Origin: Conchocele bisecta
Lineage: Eukaryota > Mollusca > Bivalvia > Lucinida > Thyasiridae
Assembly: GCA_029237695.1 (NCBI GenBank)
Contig: CM055269.1
Span: 26,694,956 to 26,758,955 of the forward strand
DNA: 64,000 nt
Direction: 5' to 3'
The translations under genes and the position numbers were made by a program. The number at the start of each line of letters is the position of its first letter. Within the stretch, counting starts at the first letter, position 1. This document shows positions 1 to 10,088 of this stretch, piece after piece. The notes below the pieces were generated by a model that made no database searches, was not told where the DNA came from, and worked only from the letters and a program-made list of their open reading frames with translations.

Positions 1-143
1 TATCGTCGGCATTTTGGCATACGTCAGTCCGTCCGTGTGTCCGGTTCAAGTTTTTTTGTTAAAAGTTTTTCCGTCTACTATACCTATTTTTTTAGTGTCC
101 ATGCCTCGCCCCAAGGCGCGACATGCAGGCCACGGCCATCTAG
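1..143 (+). mobile_element. 3' part of a short Helitron-like element
   Basis: A short GTCC-type tract lies near 26-45. The segment ends with the small inverted pair GGCC/GGCC followed by AT and CTAG (140-143), then T. This matches the hairpin-plus-CTRR 3' end seen in many other elements in this window. The head is outside or degraded. The call rests on family resemblance only. Confidence 0.35.
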
Positions 144-315
144 TCTACAAAAAGTGGGTATAATTATGTTATCCAAGTGTCTATGCTTGGAAAAAACCTG
201 GCCTTCTTGGCTTTGCCTCGTTTCTTGTTATATTTTTAAATAATATCAAAAGTAGAGCAATTATGCCAGTTGGTTATTATGTTGGGGGCTGCTGTAGTTA
301 GTGTGATGGACATCA

Positions 316-923
316 GGGGGCCATTTCACTAAACTTTGTACGACTAAAATGTTCACAAGTACAAAATTATGATAGCTTGTAAATTAGTCATTAACAATGT
401 TTTCTTGTTAACAATTATTGGATGTTCGTTTATTGAGCAATATTTCCATCACAAAAATATTTACGCAATTCCCTAACATTTGATTGGCCCGTAGCAAGTC
501 TTTGTCCAAAATTTATATCCCAGTAAACTCCCACGCCGAACTACTTTCCGTAACCGTGAGGCGCAGTTAAAATATTTCTTAAGAAAACGGAAAATAAAAC
601 ACATTTTCTTGATGAATTTATTTCAAATGCTGGAATTATAAGGAATGAATGTCCTTTTTGTGGAATTTATCGGGGATATAAACTTGCAAAAGTCGCGGGA
701 ATACTGGACGAGGCCTTCTGGCCTTCGTCCAGTATTCCCGCGACTTTTCCAAGTTTATACCCCGATAAATTCCACAAAAACTTAAAAGGCCATTCATTCC
801 TATATAGACTGCATATGCAGCCAATGTTCAATAAATGAAAATCAAATCCATGAATTGAAATTTCCTGACGATCCCAAATTTGCACTTACGATCATTTTAT
901 TCATACAAAGTTTAGTGACCTGG
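316..923. repeat. Palindromic MITE (family A), split by a nested insertion
   Basis: The left half (316-441) begins GGGGGCCATTTCACTAAAC and the right half (about 806-923) carries the inverted counterpart TTTAGTGACCTGG. Family A is a nearly perfect foldback with GGGGCCGTTTCACTAAAC ends and a central GCATATGC. Here its centre is interrupted by another element at about 442-805. Confidence 0.75.
442..805. mobile_element. Hairpin element (family J) nested in MITE A
   Basis: It consists of a ~205-bp arm (with a TGCTGGAATTA end) followed by a long hairpin at 646-800 whose arms read into GGACGAAGGCC. The same arm and hairpin occur at 5262-5519, 8361-9766 and 56515-56868, each time as a different half. 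Confidence 0.7.
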
Positions 924-1400
924 CAGTCTGTGGTTATATGTTCCCCAGGACCACTTGTAATTTTTGTGTGTCCATGGACAGGGCACCATATCCCTCGCTT
1001 TCACCATGGTTTGGCCTAACTGTGTAACAATGTACAATACAAGGTAAATAGGTATTTTCAACTTTCAGCTTGAAATGCGATTTATTGCCTGTATGTGAAT
1101 CTAATAATGAAAGATGTTGATGTTAGCTGATAAAACATGCCTTCTAGGGAAACGATGTCAAATGTATATTGGCTCCTAGGAAGAATTCTCTGTCCTGAGA
1201 AATCGCAGTATATCACAGTGTGTAACAAATAGTATAGCTTTTATTATGTGATTGTGTTCCTAAGAAGATGTGTGATATCTCATGAAAAATGTTTAAAGAA
1301 TTTAAGATATTCATAAAAAGTAGACGAAAATCTCGGAGCGAATTCGAAATTCTATTGTCGTTAACTTTCAACGTTATTTACAGAAAATACCACAGTTTTT

Positions 1401-1643
1401 GGGGGCCGTTTCACTAAACTTCGTACAACTAAAATGTTCGTAAGTGCAAATTTAGAATTGTCTCGAAATTTTAATTCATGGATTTACATTTATTGAGCAT
1501 AGGCTGCATATGCAGCCTATGCTCAATAAATGTAAATTCAATAATTGTTTACAAGAAAACATTGTTAATGTGGAATTTACAGACTATCACAATTTTGCAC
1601 TTACGAACATTTTAGTCGTACGAAGTTTAGTGAAACGCCCGCC
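1401..1643. repeat. Palindromic MITE family A, complete copy
   Basis: Full foldback of about 240 bp with GGGGGCCGTTTCACTAAAC at the left and its inverse at the right, and the central palindrome AGGCTGCATATGCAGCCT. It folds end to end. The arms differ between copies more than the centre does. Confidence 0.88.
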
Positions 1644-1856
1644 TTATTGGGTACAAACTCACATGGCTCGTCTCATATGTGAAAGGAAAATGAATTATTT
1701 TCCGTTACTTCATACATCTTATTTGGCACGCTGCACTTGTCCCGGGTAGCAATCTTATTTGACAAATTCTAAGTGTATATTTGGGAAACCCAGGACAATT
1801 TGTATCCGAATACATTGTTATTTTAATAAGCCAATACAACCACACTAACTAAACCC

Positions 1857-2126
1857 TACTGTCTGTTTCATGAAACCTTCCCAATTTGTACGGCCATATA
1901 AACAATGCAAAAACAATAATATTTTTTTATTATATTAAATTTTATAAAAATTTAAGAATGAGCCCTTCTTTTTATTTCGTGAAATTTTTTCAAATATTGA
2001 TTTTATTACGAACAATTGATTTGTCTGGGAATTTTACATGGGGGGAAAGGAGGTTGAGGAGCTGTGGGAGGAGTAAAAAATAAAAATAGCTGTAAAAATT
2101 GGGCAGGTTTCATGAAACGGACAGTA
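1857..2126. repeat. Foldback with 20-bp terminal inverted repeats inside an older repeat remnant
   Basis: The left end ACTGTCTGTTTCATGAAACC is mirrored by GGTTTCATGAAACGGACAGT at the right. On either side (about 1770-1856 and 2127-2222) are diverged pieces of the family seen at 33395-33625, which ends GGGTTATTACAGGAAT. That remnant runs to within about 12 nt of the acceptor of the first spectrin exon. Confidence 0.6.
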
Positions 2127-2234
2127 AATCTTGGGACATTCAACGTTGTGGGAAACCATAAGCTTATATGTGTTTCCCGGAATCAATATTGTCCGAATAT
2201 TCAGGGTTATTACAGGAATAATTGTGCATTGTAG

Positions 2235-2366
2235 GCGGAGATCCGCGAGTCGTGGCTGCTGGACATGAGTGCAATCCTCCAGGAGAAGATGGTGTGTAAC
2301 AACGCAGCCCAGGCCGAGGCTGCCATCAAGAAACACGAGGCCATCAGTGCAGAGATCCTCGCCCGG
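2235..2366 (+). CDS. SPTBN5: Beta-heavy spectrin, exon a (spectrin repeat helices A/B)
   Basis: First spectrin exon visible in the window; the gene starts upstream of it. Acceptor TGCATTGTAG, donor CGG/GTATGT, 44 codons read in phase 0. It encodes the end of a helix A with the typical tryptophan (ESWLLDMSAIL) and a helix B containing KKHEAISAEILAR. The next exon continues this peptide directly with KDRYKAL. Spectrin repeats are three-helix bundles that form the long rod of the membrane skeleton, and beta-heavy chains pair with alpha-spectrin at the apical membrane of epithelia. That role is family knowledge; the sequence shows only the repeats and the downstream SH3 domain. No earlier exon was recognised in 1-2234. 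Confidence 0.88.
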
Positions 2367-2424
2367 GTATGTAACTGACACCCATTATATGGTCGGCCAG
2401 GGTATGTAACTCTGCAACATTATG

Positions 2425-2828
2425 CAGGGCTCCAGATAAGGAATTAGTTATTGCGTATTTTCACTCCATCACTTCTGAAGCAATTGGGTATTTCAAAATT
2501 TTAATTGAGTAAAATAAAATCACACTACTGTTTACACATCAACAGACAGCAATTATTGAATATTTTGCTTCAAAATGAAAACATGTCTTGGCATTTCATT
2601 AGAATTGTCTCCTTAGAGACAATTCTAATGAAATACCAAGATGTGTTTTCATGGGAAATAAGAAAAATGTGCTATATTTGTGGTCTGTTTATAATTGTTT
2701 TCTGCAGATTGATAAAGGTATCACAACATTTTTATTGATTTTTGATACTCGCTACTTCTGATTTCATTTGGGTTTTTGGCAATTTTATTTGGGTATTTAA
2801 GCAAATACGCAGCTTATCTGGAGCTCTG
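2425..2828. repeat. Foldback MITE family B in intron a
   Basis: The ends are CAGGGCTCCAGATAAGG and CTTATCTGGAGCTCTG, inverted. The centre is the perfect hairpin AATTGTCTCCTTAGAGACAATT flanked by long inverted arms. Related copies: 4556-5626, 6769-7074, 28591-28780, 32714-33055, 48994-49195. Confidence 0.85.
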
Positions 2829-3016
2829 CCATGCAATAACTTGTGCTCTTCTTGATGGATCTTAACAAAATTTGCTATGTGAGTTCACAACACTTCTTTT
2901 ACTGACCATACCTCGACAGGTGTATATTGTGACCTTTGGCTATCTTGTTCTAACCTGTACAGACATAAAACCTTGCTCAACCCCAATCAATCAATTGATC
3001 TAATCTATGTTTGCAG

Positions 3017-3099
3017 AAAGATCGTTACAAGGCATTGAACACACTCGCTGTGGAGCTGGTGCAGGGTAACTACCACCAACAGAAGGCAGTGCAGGAAAA
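3017..3099 (+). CDS. SPTBN5: Beta-heavy spectrin, exon b (helix B/C)
   Basis: 83-nt exon with acceptor ATGTTTGCAG and donor AA/GTAAGG. It adds 27 codons plus two bases, and the split lysine codon is completed by the first base of the next exon. The peptide begins KDRYKALNTLAVELVQGNYH, the end of helix B and the B-C loop of the repeat started in the preceding exon. The GNYH-type turn before helix C is characteristic of spectrin repeats. The exon is short but has good junctions and perfect phase agreement on both sides. Confidence 0.87.
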
Positions 3100-3125
3100 G
3101 TAAGGCCACATTTACTGAAAACCTT

Positions 3126-3240
3126 TTAACCCTCAGACTGCTACTCACGACAATTGTCGTCTACTGTTGCTTTTATATCTTGCCTTATTTCTCAATAAAA
3201 AAACATGTTTTGACAGCACTTCAGAATCATTTCCAACAGG
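3126..3240. repeat. Truncated TTAA-type MITE (family E)
   Basis: It begins TTAACCCTCAGACTGCTACT and runs through GACAATTGTCGTCTACTGTT to the ATGTTTTGACAGCACTTC box shared with 37288-37530. The right half is missing. After 3240 a fragment related to 32640-32700 follows. Confidence 0.55.
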
Positions 3241-3497
3241 AGTGTTCTATTTGATCAGGAACTACACTGGTCACAAATCCCATAAGCCCTATTTCTTCAA
3301 TCACAGCCACAGCATTTTGAAGTTCCAATATGATGTGCATGAAACCGGATTTTCATACACCTAAAAGCCGTTACAGTGGAACCTCTCCGAAACTCTGTGA
3401 GCTCACTTGTTTATTTAATGTAAAGACCCAATCACTGGTGTATTATTCAACGATAATCAGCTCACCTAGTCAAATAACCTGTATTTATGCCTCATTT

Positions 3498-4336
3498 TAT
3501 GCCCCCGTTCTCGGTAGAGCCGGAGGCATATAGTGTTTGGGCTGTGTGTCTGTACAAACAAGCTACATTTTGAGGTTAACCACACAGTGATGGACATGTT
3601 AAGAGATGCTTATTCCGTTTTTATGCCCCCGGTCTCGGTAGAGTCGGAGGCATTTCGTGTTTGCACTGTGTTTCCATGTGTCCGGCACATTAAGAAGTTC
3701 GCTGGAGTTTCTCAATTATGTCGTAACTTCTTTATCCCTTGAAGGATTGCTTAAATATTTCAGCACAGCATACCTGTGGACAAATGCCACATATACATGC
3801 TGTCGTCAATATGTCCTTGACCTTTTGACCTTGAACTTTGACTTGCACAACTTAACTTTTTCACGCATTGAGAAGTCGCCAGAGTTTCTCAATTCTGTCA
3901 TTACTTCTATATCCCTTGATAGATTACTTCAATATTTCAGTACATCATACCTGTGGACAAATGCCACACATCCATGCTGCCTTTAATATGACCTTGGCCT
4001 TTTGACCTTCACAACTTTGAACTTTTAATTCAAATTAAGAAGTTTGCACAAATTTCTCAATTCTGTCATAACTTCTATATCCCTTGGTGGATTTCTTTAA
4101 TATTTTAATACATCATACTTGAGGACAAGTTTTCACACATTAAATTTGTTTGCTGGAGTTTTCATAAGACTTGTGCACAAATGTCCCACAACCATGCTTC
4201 CCTTAATATGACGTTCACCCTTTGACCTTCACAACTGTGTTTATGCATACTTATCACTTTTGGTTAATTAACTTTGCCACAGTTTCTCCAATCTGCCATC
4301 GGGGGCATTCGTGTGCCGACAGGCCACATTTTCTGG
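3498..4336 (+). mobile_element. Helitron-like 'pearl'-type element with ~175-bp core units
   Basis: Two heads in tandem (about 3498 and 3621), each a TATGCCCCCG...GGAGGCAT hairpin followed by (AT)AGTGTTTG. About three degenerate core units follow, recognisable by AGTTTCTCAATTCTGTCAT and by GACCTTTTGACCTT. The 3' end is a GGGGGCATTCGTGTGCCGAC hairpin region and CTGG (4333-4336), a CTRR-type terminus. It ends 35 nt before a spectrin exon. Confidence 0.7.
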
Positions 4337-4371
4337 TTGCTCTGGTTTAATGACCGACTGGATATTTACAG

Positions 4372-4510
4372 GGACGAGTATATCCGTGTGAAGTGGCAGG
4401 AGCTGTTGGACAAGCTGGAACAGAGGAAGGCCCTGCTGGCGGGCTTCAACAACCTGATGTCCATGTTCCGCGAGATAGAGAGTATACATGAGGAGCTGGG
4501 CGAAGTTGAG
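4372..4510 (+). CDS. SPTBN5: Beta-heavy spectrin, exon c (helix C into the next repeat)
   Basis: 139-nt exon, acceptor GATATTTACAG, donor GAG/GTAATG. The first base completes the split lysine codon and 46 codons follow. Helix C has the conserved tryptophan (VKWQELLDKLEQRKALL) and runs without a break into helix A of the next repeat (FNNLMSMFREIESIHEELG), as expected for the continuous C-A helix of spectrins. The 35 nt upstream of the exon are all that remains between it and a Helitron-like element, so the branch site must lie in that stretch or inside the element. Confidence 0.9.
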
Positions 4511-4555
4511 GTAATGTCTGCAGTGGTTGTTGTTTACCTAGCCATCGTATATATA

Positions 4556-5626
4556 CAGAGCTCCAGATAAGGTGCGTATTGACGTATTTTATGCACTTAT
4601 TTTAGCTGAATATGCATTGATTATCAAAAGTGGGAGTACAAAATACTCACAGCAATGAGAAAATACGTATTGATTTTCAAATTGAGTAGTGAAAATGTTG
4701 CTTTTTGCCACTCAAATAAGTGAATTTTTAATTTGTTTTATTTGTTCCTATTTAACAAGTAAGACGATCAATAATACATTTGTAAAAGTAAAATTTGCAT
4801 TGAATTTGAAATCTGGGGGTATATCCTATCTCTCCAATATTTGTGCACTTTAGCAACTAACTCCGCTCTTGTGCATTAACACAAATTAATTTAAATATTG
4901 TTTTTGAACATGTAACAGACTAAACATCTGCTAACAAGTAAATAAAGTTGTTTGTCAATAAAATTGAACAAGAACCAAACAATCTGACCAGAAATGGGGT
5001 GATGTTTACATTATCCGTGTCTCATAAGATTCGTGCATCTTTAATTTGTGGCACTCGATGGGGATATTTTGGCAAATTTACATAGTGTGCAATATGTCAC
5101 ACCTTTGCGATGATGCAGATCAAAATGGACGCGATAGATTTGCGGGGAAGATTTTGAGAGCAGAACCAAACAACCTGATTAATTTTTTTTTTTTTTTTTT
5201 GATAGTCGTAGATGATGATGTTTTCCATAATATTTATGAGATTTGGGGAAGTTATAACTGTATAATTCCAGCACAAAAATATTTACACAATTCCCTAACA
5301 TTTGATTGGTCCGTAGCAAGTCTCTGTCCAAAATTTATATCCCAGTAAACTTTCCGTAACCGTGAGGCGCAGTTAAAATAATTCTTAAGAAAACGGAAAA
5401 TAAACACATTTTCTTGATGAATTTATTTCAAATGCTGGAATTATAAGGAATGAATGGCCTTTTTGTTGAATTTATCGGGGATATAAACTTGGAAAAGTCG
5501 CGGGAATACTGGACGAAGCGATAAAAAATTACAATGTTCGGAAAAAAAAAAAAGATTATGGTGGCACACAAAAATAAGAGAGAAGAGGATACTACTATTT
5601 AGATACAAAACTTATTTGGAGCTCTG
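4556..5626. repeat. Foldback MITE family B enlarged by a nested element
   Basis: The left end CAGAGCTCCAGATAAGG and right end CTTATTTGGAGCTCTG are inverted. A half-copy of hairpin element J lies inside at about 5262-5519, ending at GGACGAAGCG. The rest (4620-5260) is AT-rich, with a poly-T run at 5189-5200 and no recognisable coding sequence. Confidence 0.65.
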
Positions 5627-5874
5627 TATATACCTTAGCGATAAAGCAATGATGTTTTGATGTTGACGTCATCATGTTTTAAATGTCATTTGAAGTGTCG
5701 GCGACTCAGATAAATTACTGCAATTGTTAGAATGTGTTCCCGATTGGTAATATGAAGTGCTTACAAGGTATGGGAACCAACAATATGGCATATTTATAAT
5801 AGGTTTATTTCTTGTATTAAGACTATTTTTCTTTGTGCATATTTTCAACTAAAACCCCAATCAAGCAGCCAATT

Positions 5875-5948
5875 ACAGTGAAACCTCTCTAAACAAGACA
5901 CCCTGGGAGGTCCCCAGGGTGTCCAGTTTAGAGAGGTTTCACTGTAAA
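5875..5948. repeat. Near-perfect hairpin (ACAGTGAAACCTC family)
   Basis: The arms start TTACAGTGAAACCTCTCTAA and CCAGTTTAGAGAGGTTTCAC around a short loop in CACCCTGGGAGGTCCCCAGG. Diverged relatives occur near 6060-6095, 14200-14280, 35104-35155 and around 50294-50590. Confidence 0.75.
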
Positions 5949-6115
5949 TCAGCTATTTGATCAGTCTGAGCCATAGTTGTGTGCTGTGCGATCATGAACA
6001 AACGGTTTCACCCGAGATAAATTACCAAGAAACTTATCAAAAATAAGATCACAGATGTTTTATTGGTGTCCGGTTTTGAGAAGTTCCACTGTACCTGTTT
6101 GCACTGTGTTTGTAG

Positions 6116-6324
6116 CCGAGGGTGAAGATGGACGACTGCGGGAAGCACCTGCAGGCTGTGGACGACTACATTCACCAGCACAGCCTACAGGAGTCCCAGC
6201 TCCACTCCCTCGCCAAGCGCGTCCGCAACCTGAATCGGAGATCCAAGCAGTACGCCGACCCGGACCACGCGGAACAGAAGGTGCTGGAACAGAGGCTGGA
6301 CGACCTCAACGCAGAGTTGGAGAG
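6116..6324 (+). CDS. SPTBN5: Beta-heavy spectrin, exon d (spectrin repeat)
   Basis: 209-nt exon, acceptor GTGTTTGTAG, donor AG/GTATGC, 69 codons plus two bases. The peptide starts PRVKMDDCGKHLQAVDDYI and continues through a helix B (ESQLHSLAKRVRNLNRRSKQ) into the start of helix C (EQKVLEQRLDDLNAELE). It is rich in charged heptad-like positions and GC-richer than its introns. The phase-2 end matches the phase of the next exon, where AG plus G restores arginine. A second, mutated copy of the last ~25 bp of this exon with its donor lies at 6729-6764. Confidence 0.88.
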
Positions 6325-6356
6325 GTATGCGTCCATGGATGATAATTCATTGAAGG

Positions 6357-6414
6357 GGTCAGTGGAATAAGGGGGCTAACTCCTTTATGGAGTTAGCCCC
6401 CTTATTCCACTGAC
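6357..6414. repeat. Perfect ~26-bp hairpin just after exon d
   Basis: The arms GTCAGTGGAATAAGGGGGCT and AGCCCCCTTATTCCACTGAC pair around a TTTAT loop, starting about 33 nt downstream of the donor. It would fold strongly in the pre-mRNA. Confidence 0.8.
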
Positions 6415-6537
6415 TCTTTCAATTGTAAGTCTGAGAGTCATCTGGCTGACCTCACAGTTACAATTCTTTGTTGTACGTGATAATTCACAGAATCGGAATG
6501 TGTGTATATGACCTCTTTGCTGAAGGATTTAAACCAT

Positions 6538-6728
6538 TTTGTGTGCCCCCTCCACCAAATGGTGAGGGGGGGGGTGGGTGGGGCATATAGTGTTACCATC
6601 CATCACAAACTTAACGCTCAGGTAAATTTCTTATAATTTCTATTCACTTTCACGTTACTGCTTCATACTTCACACAAGCATTCGTCTGATGGTCCTTTAT
6701 CATGCTGTGACAAATTGAACCAAGGCTT
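6538..6728 (+). mobile_element. Truncated pearl-type head plus one satellite unit
   Basis: A GCCCCCTCCACCAAATGG hairpin head and CATATAGTGTTACC are followed by a single diverged unit of the 167-bp satellite (CTTAACGCTCAGGTAAAT ... CATGCTGTGACAAAT). No tail is visible. Confidence 0.6.
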
Positions 6729-6764
6729 GGCGACCGCGATGCAGAGTTGGGGAGGTATGCTGTG
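6729..6764 (+). pseudogene. Duplicated 3' end of exon d with splice donor
   Basis: The stretch GCAGAGTTGGGGAGGTATGC (6741-6760) differs by one base from the end of the true exon and its donor (6311-6330). Downstream intron sequence is also duplicated: GATAATTCACAG..CGGAATGTGTGT near 6479-6500 recurs as GATAATTCACAG..CCGAATGTGTGT near 7082-7105. The second copy was later opened by a family B MITE. Confidence 0.75.
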
Positions 6765-6768
6765 CATA

Positions 6769-7074
6769 CAGAGCTCCAGATAAGCTGCGTATTTACTTAA
6801 ATACCCAATAAAATTTGCCAAAACCCCAATTGAAATCAGAAGTACCTTTATCATGATGCAGAAAACAATAAACAGACCACAAATATAGCATATTTTTCTT
6901 ATTCCAAGGAGACAATTCTAATGAAATGACAATACATGTTTTCATTTCGAAGAAAACTATTCAATAATTGCTGTCTGTTGATATGTAAATTAATTAAAAG
7001 TTTGAAATACCCAATTGCTTCAGAAATGCTGGAGTGACAATACTCAATTACTAATTCCTTATCTGGAGCCCTGG
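6769..7074. repeat. Foldback MITE family B inserted in the duplicated segment
   Basis: The ends are CAGAGCTCCAGATAAGCTGC and CCTTATCTGGAGCCCTGG. It separates the duplicated donor (6755) from the duplicated downstream intron sequence (from about 7078). Confidence 0.8.
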
Positions 7075-7289
7075 CATAGATGATAATTCACAGGCTCCGA
7101 ATGTGTGTATGTGATTGATTGACTGAAAAAGGTTTTATACCCATTCAACAATGATATCCACCACCATTTTCACCGTCTGTATGTGACTGCTGTTGAATGG
7201 ACATAAACCCAAATCAATCAATTGACCAATAAATCATCAATCAAATCATATGATATAGTCACAGTAATATGCATTGTACTCTTAAGTGA

Positions 7290-7620
7290 TGCAGCTGTGC
7301 TCAGTCTCGACCAATCAAACTTCTTGACTTTGAGCATGCGATTAGAGTACATGCTCGGAAGTATTTCTCCCGTCACAGTAAAACATATGATTACAGGTGA
7401 ATCACAATGGTTACAGGTGAATCACAGACATTCTCAGTACGCTAAATCTGGCAGTTTGCTTGGCTGAGAATGAGCACAGCTCGGCATCGACCAATCACAC
7501 TTCCTGATTTTGAGTGTGAGATTTGAGTATATGGTCAGAAAGTTGTAAAGTAACCACATGTGATGACTGCAGGTGAACAATCAGTGTAACCAGCGCAAGT
7601 AGAGCCTTGATGTTATACTT
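7290..7620 (+). pseudogene. Tandem decoy copies of the intron d/exon e boundary
   Basis: Two degenerate units precede the true boundary at 8160. Each has a CCAATCAnACTTC...TTGAG block, then a sequence resembling the true acceptor and exon start. The best copy reads ACTGCAG then GTGAACAATCAGTGTAACCA from 7573, against the true GTGAACAACCTGTGTAACAA. It has a TAG where the true exon has AAT, so its frame is closed. Weaker copies follow ATTACAG at 7397 and TTACAG at 7417. Confidence 0.72.
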
Positions 7621-7636
7621 CTATCAATCAATCATT

Positions 7637-7862
7637 TCTCCAGTCACAGTAAATAGAGAATAGTACGTTAGTGCCGTGAATGGGAAAAAATATCTGGCTC
7701 GGCACGGAAACGGGATGGGCGAGGCTTGCTTGAAAGTATCTGGCTTGGCACGGAAACGGGATGGGCGAGGCTTGCCTCGCCCATTAAACCTCGCCCATTC
7801 CGTTTCCTTGCCGAGCCAGATATTTTTTCCCATTCACGGCACTAACCTACTATTCTATTTAT
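7637..7862. repeat. Long palindrome with an internal partial duplication
   Basis: The left arm contains AGTGCCGTGAATGGGAAAAA and the right arm TTTTTCCCATTCACGGCACT. In the left arm a TCTGGCTCGGCACGGAAACG block is repeated about 62 bp later. It was not seen elsewhere in the window. Confidence 0.8.
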
Positions 7863-8159
7863 CCGTCAACACCTACAAATAGCTTTAAAATGCAAAAAAA
7901 TAACCCCAGCTGCAACCTCAAAATTGGAGGATCGGCTAGTATGACAATCGCACATATTAGGTTGTATTGACAGGATATCAAAAATGTTTCACGGCACATA
8001 CGCACTGTGTTGACGGGATGAACATAATTACAGGGTAAATCATAAAACACCTGTGTTAGTACTTTAAATCGGGTAGTTTACTTGGCTGAGACTGAGCACA
8101 ACTTGCTGATTGTGATCGTGAGATTGGAGTATATGCTCAGTAAGTCATCATGATTACAG

Positions 8160-8337
8160 GGTGAACAACCTGTGTAACAAGCGTAAGAATAGCCTCGAGG
8201 TGGCGAAGCGATACTACCAGTTCCTGCAGGATTCGGAGGAGGAGGAGCGCTGGGTCGTGGAGAAGATCGGCGTCGTGAACCAGACCACCATCGGCAAGGA
8301 CCTTACAGCAGCCTTTGCTCTGTTGAAGCGACACGAG
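8160..8337 (+). CDS. SPTBN5: Beta-heavy spectrin, exon e (helix C/A/B)
   Basis: 178-nt exon, acceptor CATGATTACAG, donor GAG/GTACTG. One base completes an arginine codon and 59 codons follow. VNNLCNKRKNSLEVAKRYYQ forms helix C. It runs into helix A (FLQDSEEEERWVVEKIGVV, with the usual tryptophan) and, after the DLT motif typical of the A-B loop (IGKDLTAA), into helix B ending LLKRHE. The next exon resumes with QLEAEM. This is the intact member of a three-unit boundary duplication. Confidence 0.92.
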
Positions 8338-8360
8338 GTACTGTCGGGCTTTATTATAGC

Positions 8361-9766
8361 AATGAATGGCCTTTTTGTGGAATTTATCGGGGTATAAACT
8401 TGGAAAAGTCGCGGGAATACTGGACGAAGGCCGGAAGGCCTTCGTCCAGTATTCCCGCGACTTTTCCAAGTTTATACCCCGATAAATTCCACAAAAAGGC
8501 CATTCTAATGCACCGAAACTAGAAAGCACGCATCTGATTGGTCAATTGAAATCAGAGCCTATAAAATATGAAAAATCACAGCATATAAAATCTCCGTTTT
8601 ACCAGCCTGTGTTTTACAACTTGACATATTTATGTAACCCTACGCGCTTTTGTAAACAATGGCCAGCGCGGCGGGGAATGCAAATATTTCCAAATTAATT
8701 TCGGTACATTTTCGGTTATCCATTCGGCCATATTGACATGTAAACAAACCCAAAGCGGGAAAGAGAATCTACCAACGGCTGACAAACGTGGCTTCAGTGT
8801 CGTGGCCCTTCAGCAAATTCCTAAAAATATTACCCCACCCGCCCAAAATGCAGAAGAATTTAATAAAGTGCTCAAATGCAAACTCAATATTCCAGTACCA
8901 GCCTATAACTTTACGAATTCCAATGTGCACATACATGAATATACATAATAAACTGTATTGCAGATGGGTATTCACCTGAATTAGGCGTAAATCCAGGGAA
9001 ATCCTAGGCCTGTTGACACAAGTTGTTGCTGACATTTCCTTTGTAAAATCACACGAACCCAATGCAGAATTGTTGGCATTTCTTTAAATGAATAAAAGCA
9101 AATAACTGTTGCAACTACACATACAAAAGCAATACAATAGTTAATATAAACATTACAGTTGAATAAATGTATAGATGTCTTAGAAAAAGTCCCGTTAATC
9201 TCTATTTGAAATGGGAATATTCTTCGGCGGAGTTAAATTTCTTCAAATTCATTTGGTGTGAGGCGGTTATCGATATGACGACAACAACCTGCTGACGTAA
9301 TGAAAAAGATCACTGTTCGTGATATGCTACGACGTTTATAGAAAGCGGGGAGCACACTAGGTGCATTAGAATGGGGATAACCATGCTTTGTTTTTCGATT
9401 TGGAGCGGTATGTGTGAGGTTTTATGGTCTGTGAATCAGTTTTACGGCTCCGCTGACGCGTCGCCGTAAAACTGATTCACAGACCATAAAACCTCCCACA
9501 TACCGCTCCAAATCGAAAAACAAAGCATGGTTATCCCCTAATTCATTCCTTATAATTCCAGCATTTGAAATAAATTCATCAAGAAAATGTGTTTATTTTC
9601 CGTTTTATTAAGAATTGTTTTAACTGCGCCTCACGGTTACGGAAAGTAGTTCGGCATGGAGTTTACTGGGATATAAATTCTGGACAGAGACTTGTTACGG
9701 ACCAATCAAATGTTAGGGAATTGTGTAAATATTTTTGTGCTGGAATTATTATTGCATTTACTTTAT
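8361..9766. mobile_element. Hairpin element J with a ~1-kb insertion
   Basis: The hairpin core (8365-8505) stops at GGCCATT. The expected continuation, ATTCATTCCTTATAATTCC, resumes at about 9539 and runs through the right arm to GTGCTGGAATTATT. The insert is about 8506-9538. Its first part starts ATTCTAATGCACC (8504) and is mirrored by GGTGCATTAGAAT (9359). Within 8510-9360 I recognise no gene; the short open frames there have no familiar motif. Confidence 0.6.
9371..9539. repeat. Perfect-looking palindrome of ~165 bp
   Basis: Arms GGGGATAACCATGCTTTG and CAAAGCATGGTTATCCCC, continuing inward to GTAAAACTGATTCACAGACC and its inverse around the loop TCCGCTGACGCGTC. No other copy in the window. 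Confidence 0.82.
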
Positions 9767-10088
9767 TCATTTAGGGAGTCGCATGTGAATTGGCAACTTG
9801 GTGTTATTATCCCGTCGTTGATATGCAAGAGCGTTAGTCCTTGTATGTGCATGCGTACCTTTGTAATATTTTTCATTTCTCTGTAACTTATGAACCGCTT
9901 CACTGATTTTGATAATATTTGGCCACAATGTGTGTTTGTATGCATGCAGGTTGATTAACTATAAAGGTCAATAGTAGCAATGAGAGTGAAATTTGCATGT
10001 AAATGTAGAAAGCTTCTTTTCATACATATGTGACTGGGATTGTAATAAGACAAGTTACATACATTTTCAACTGATCTCAACATTGCAG

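Noticed and set aside
4274..4570. 98-codon frame starting upstream of exon c
   Set aside because: Its first third is the 3' end of a Helitron-like element; only 4372-4510 is exon.
8733..8948. 71-codon plus-strand frame in intron e
   Set aside because: It lies inside an insertion in a repeat, has no recognisable motif or splice context, and overlaps frames on the other strand.
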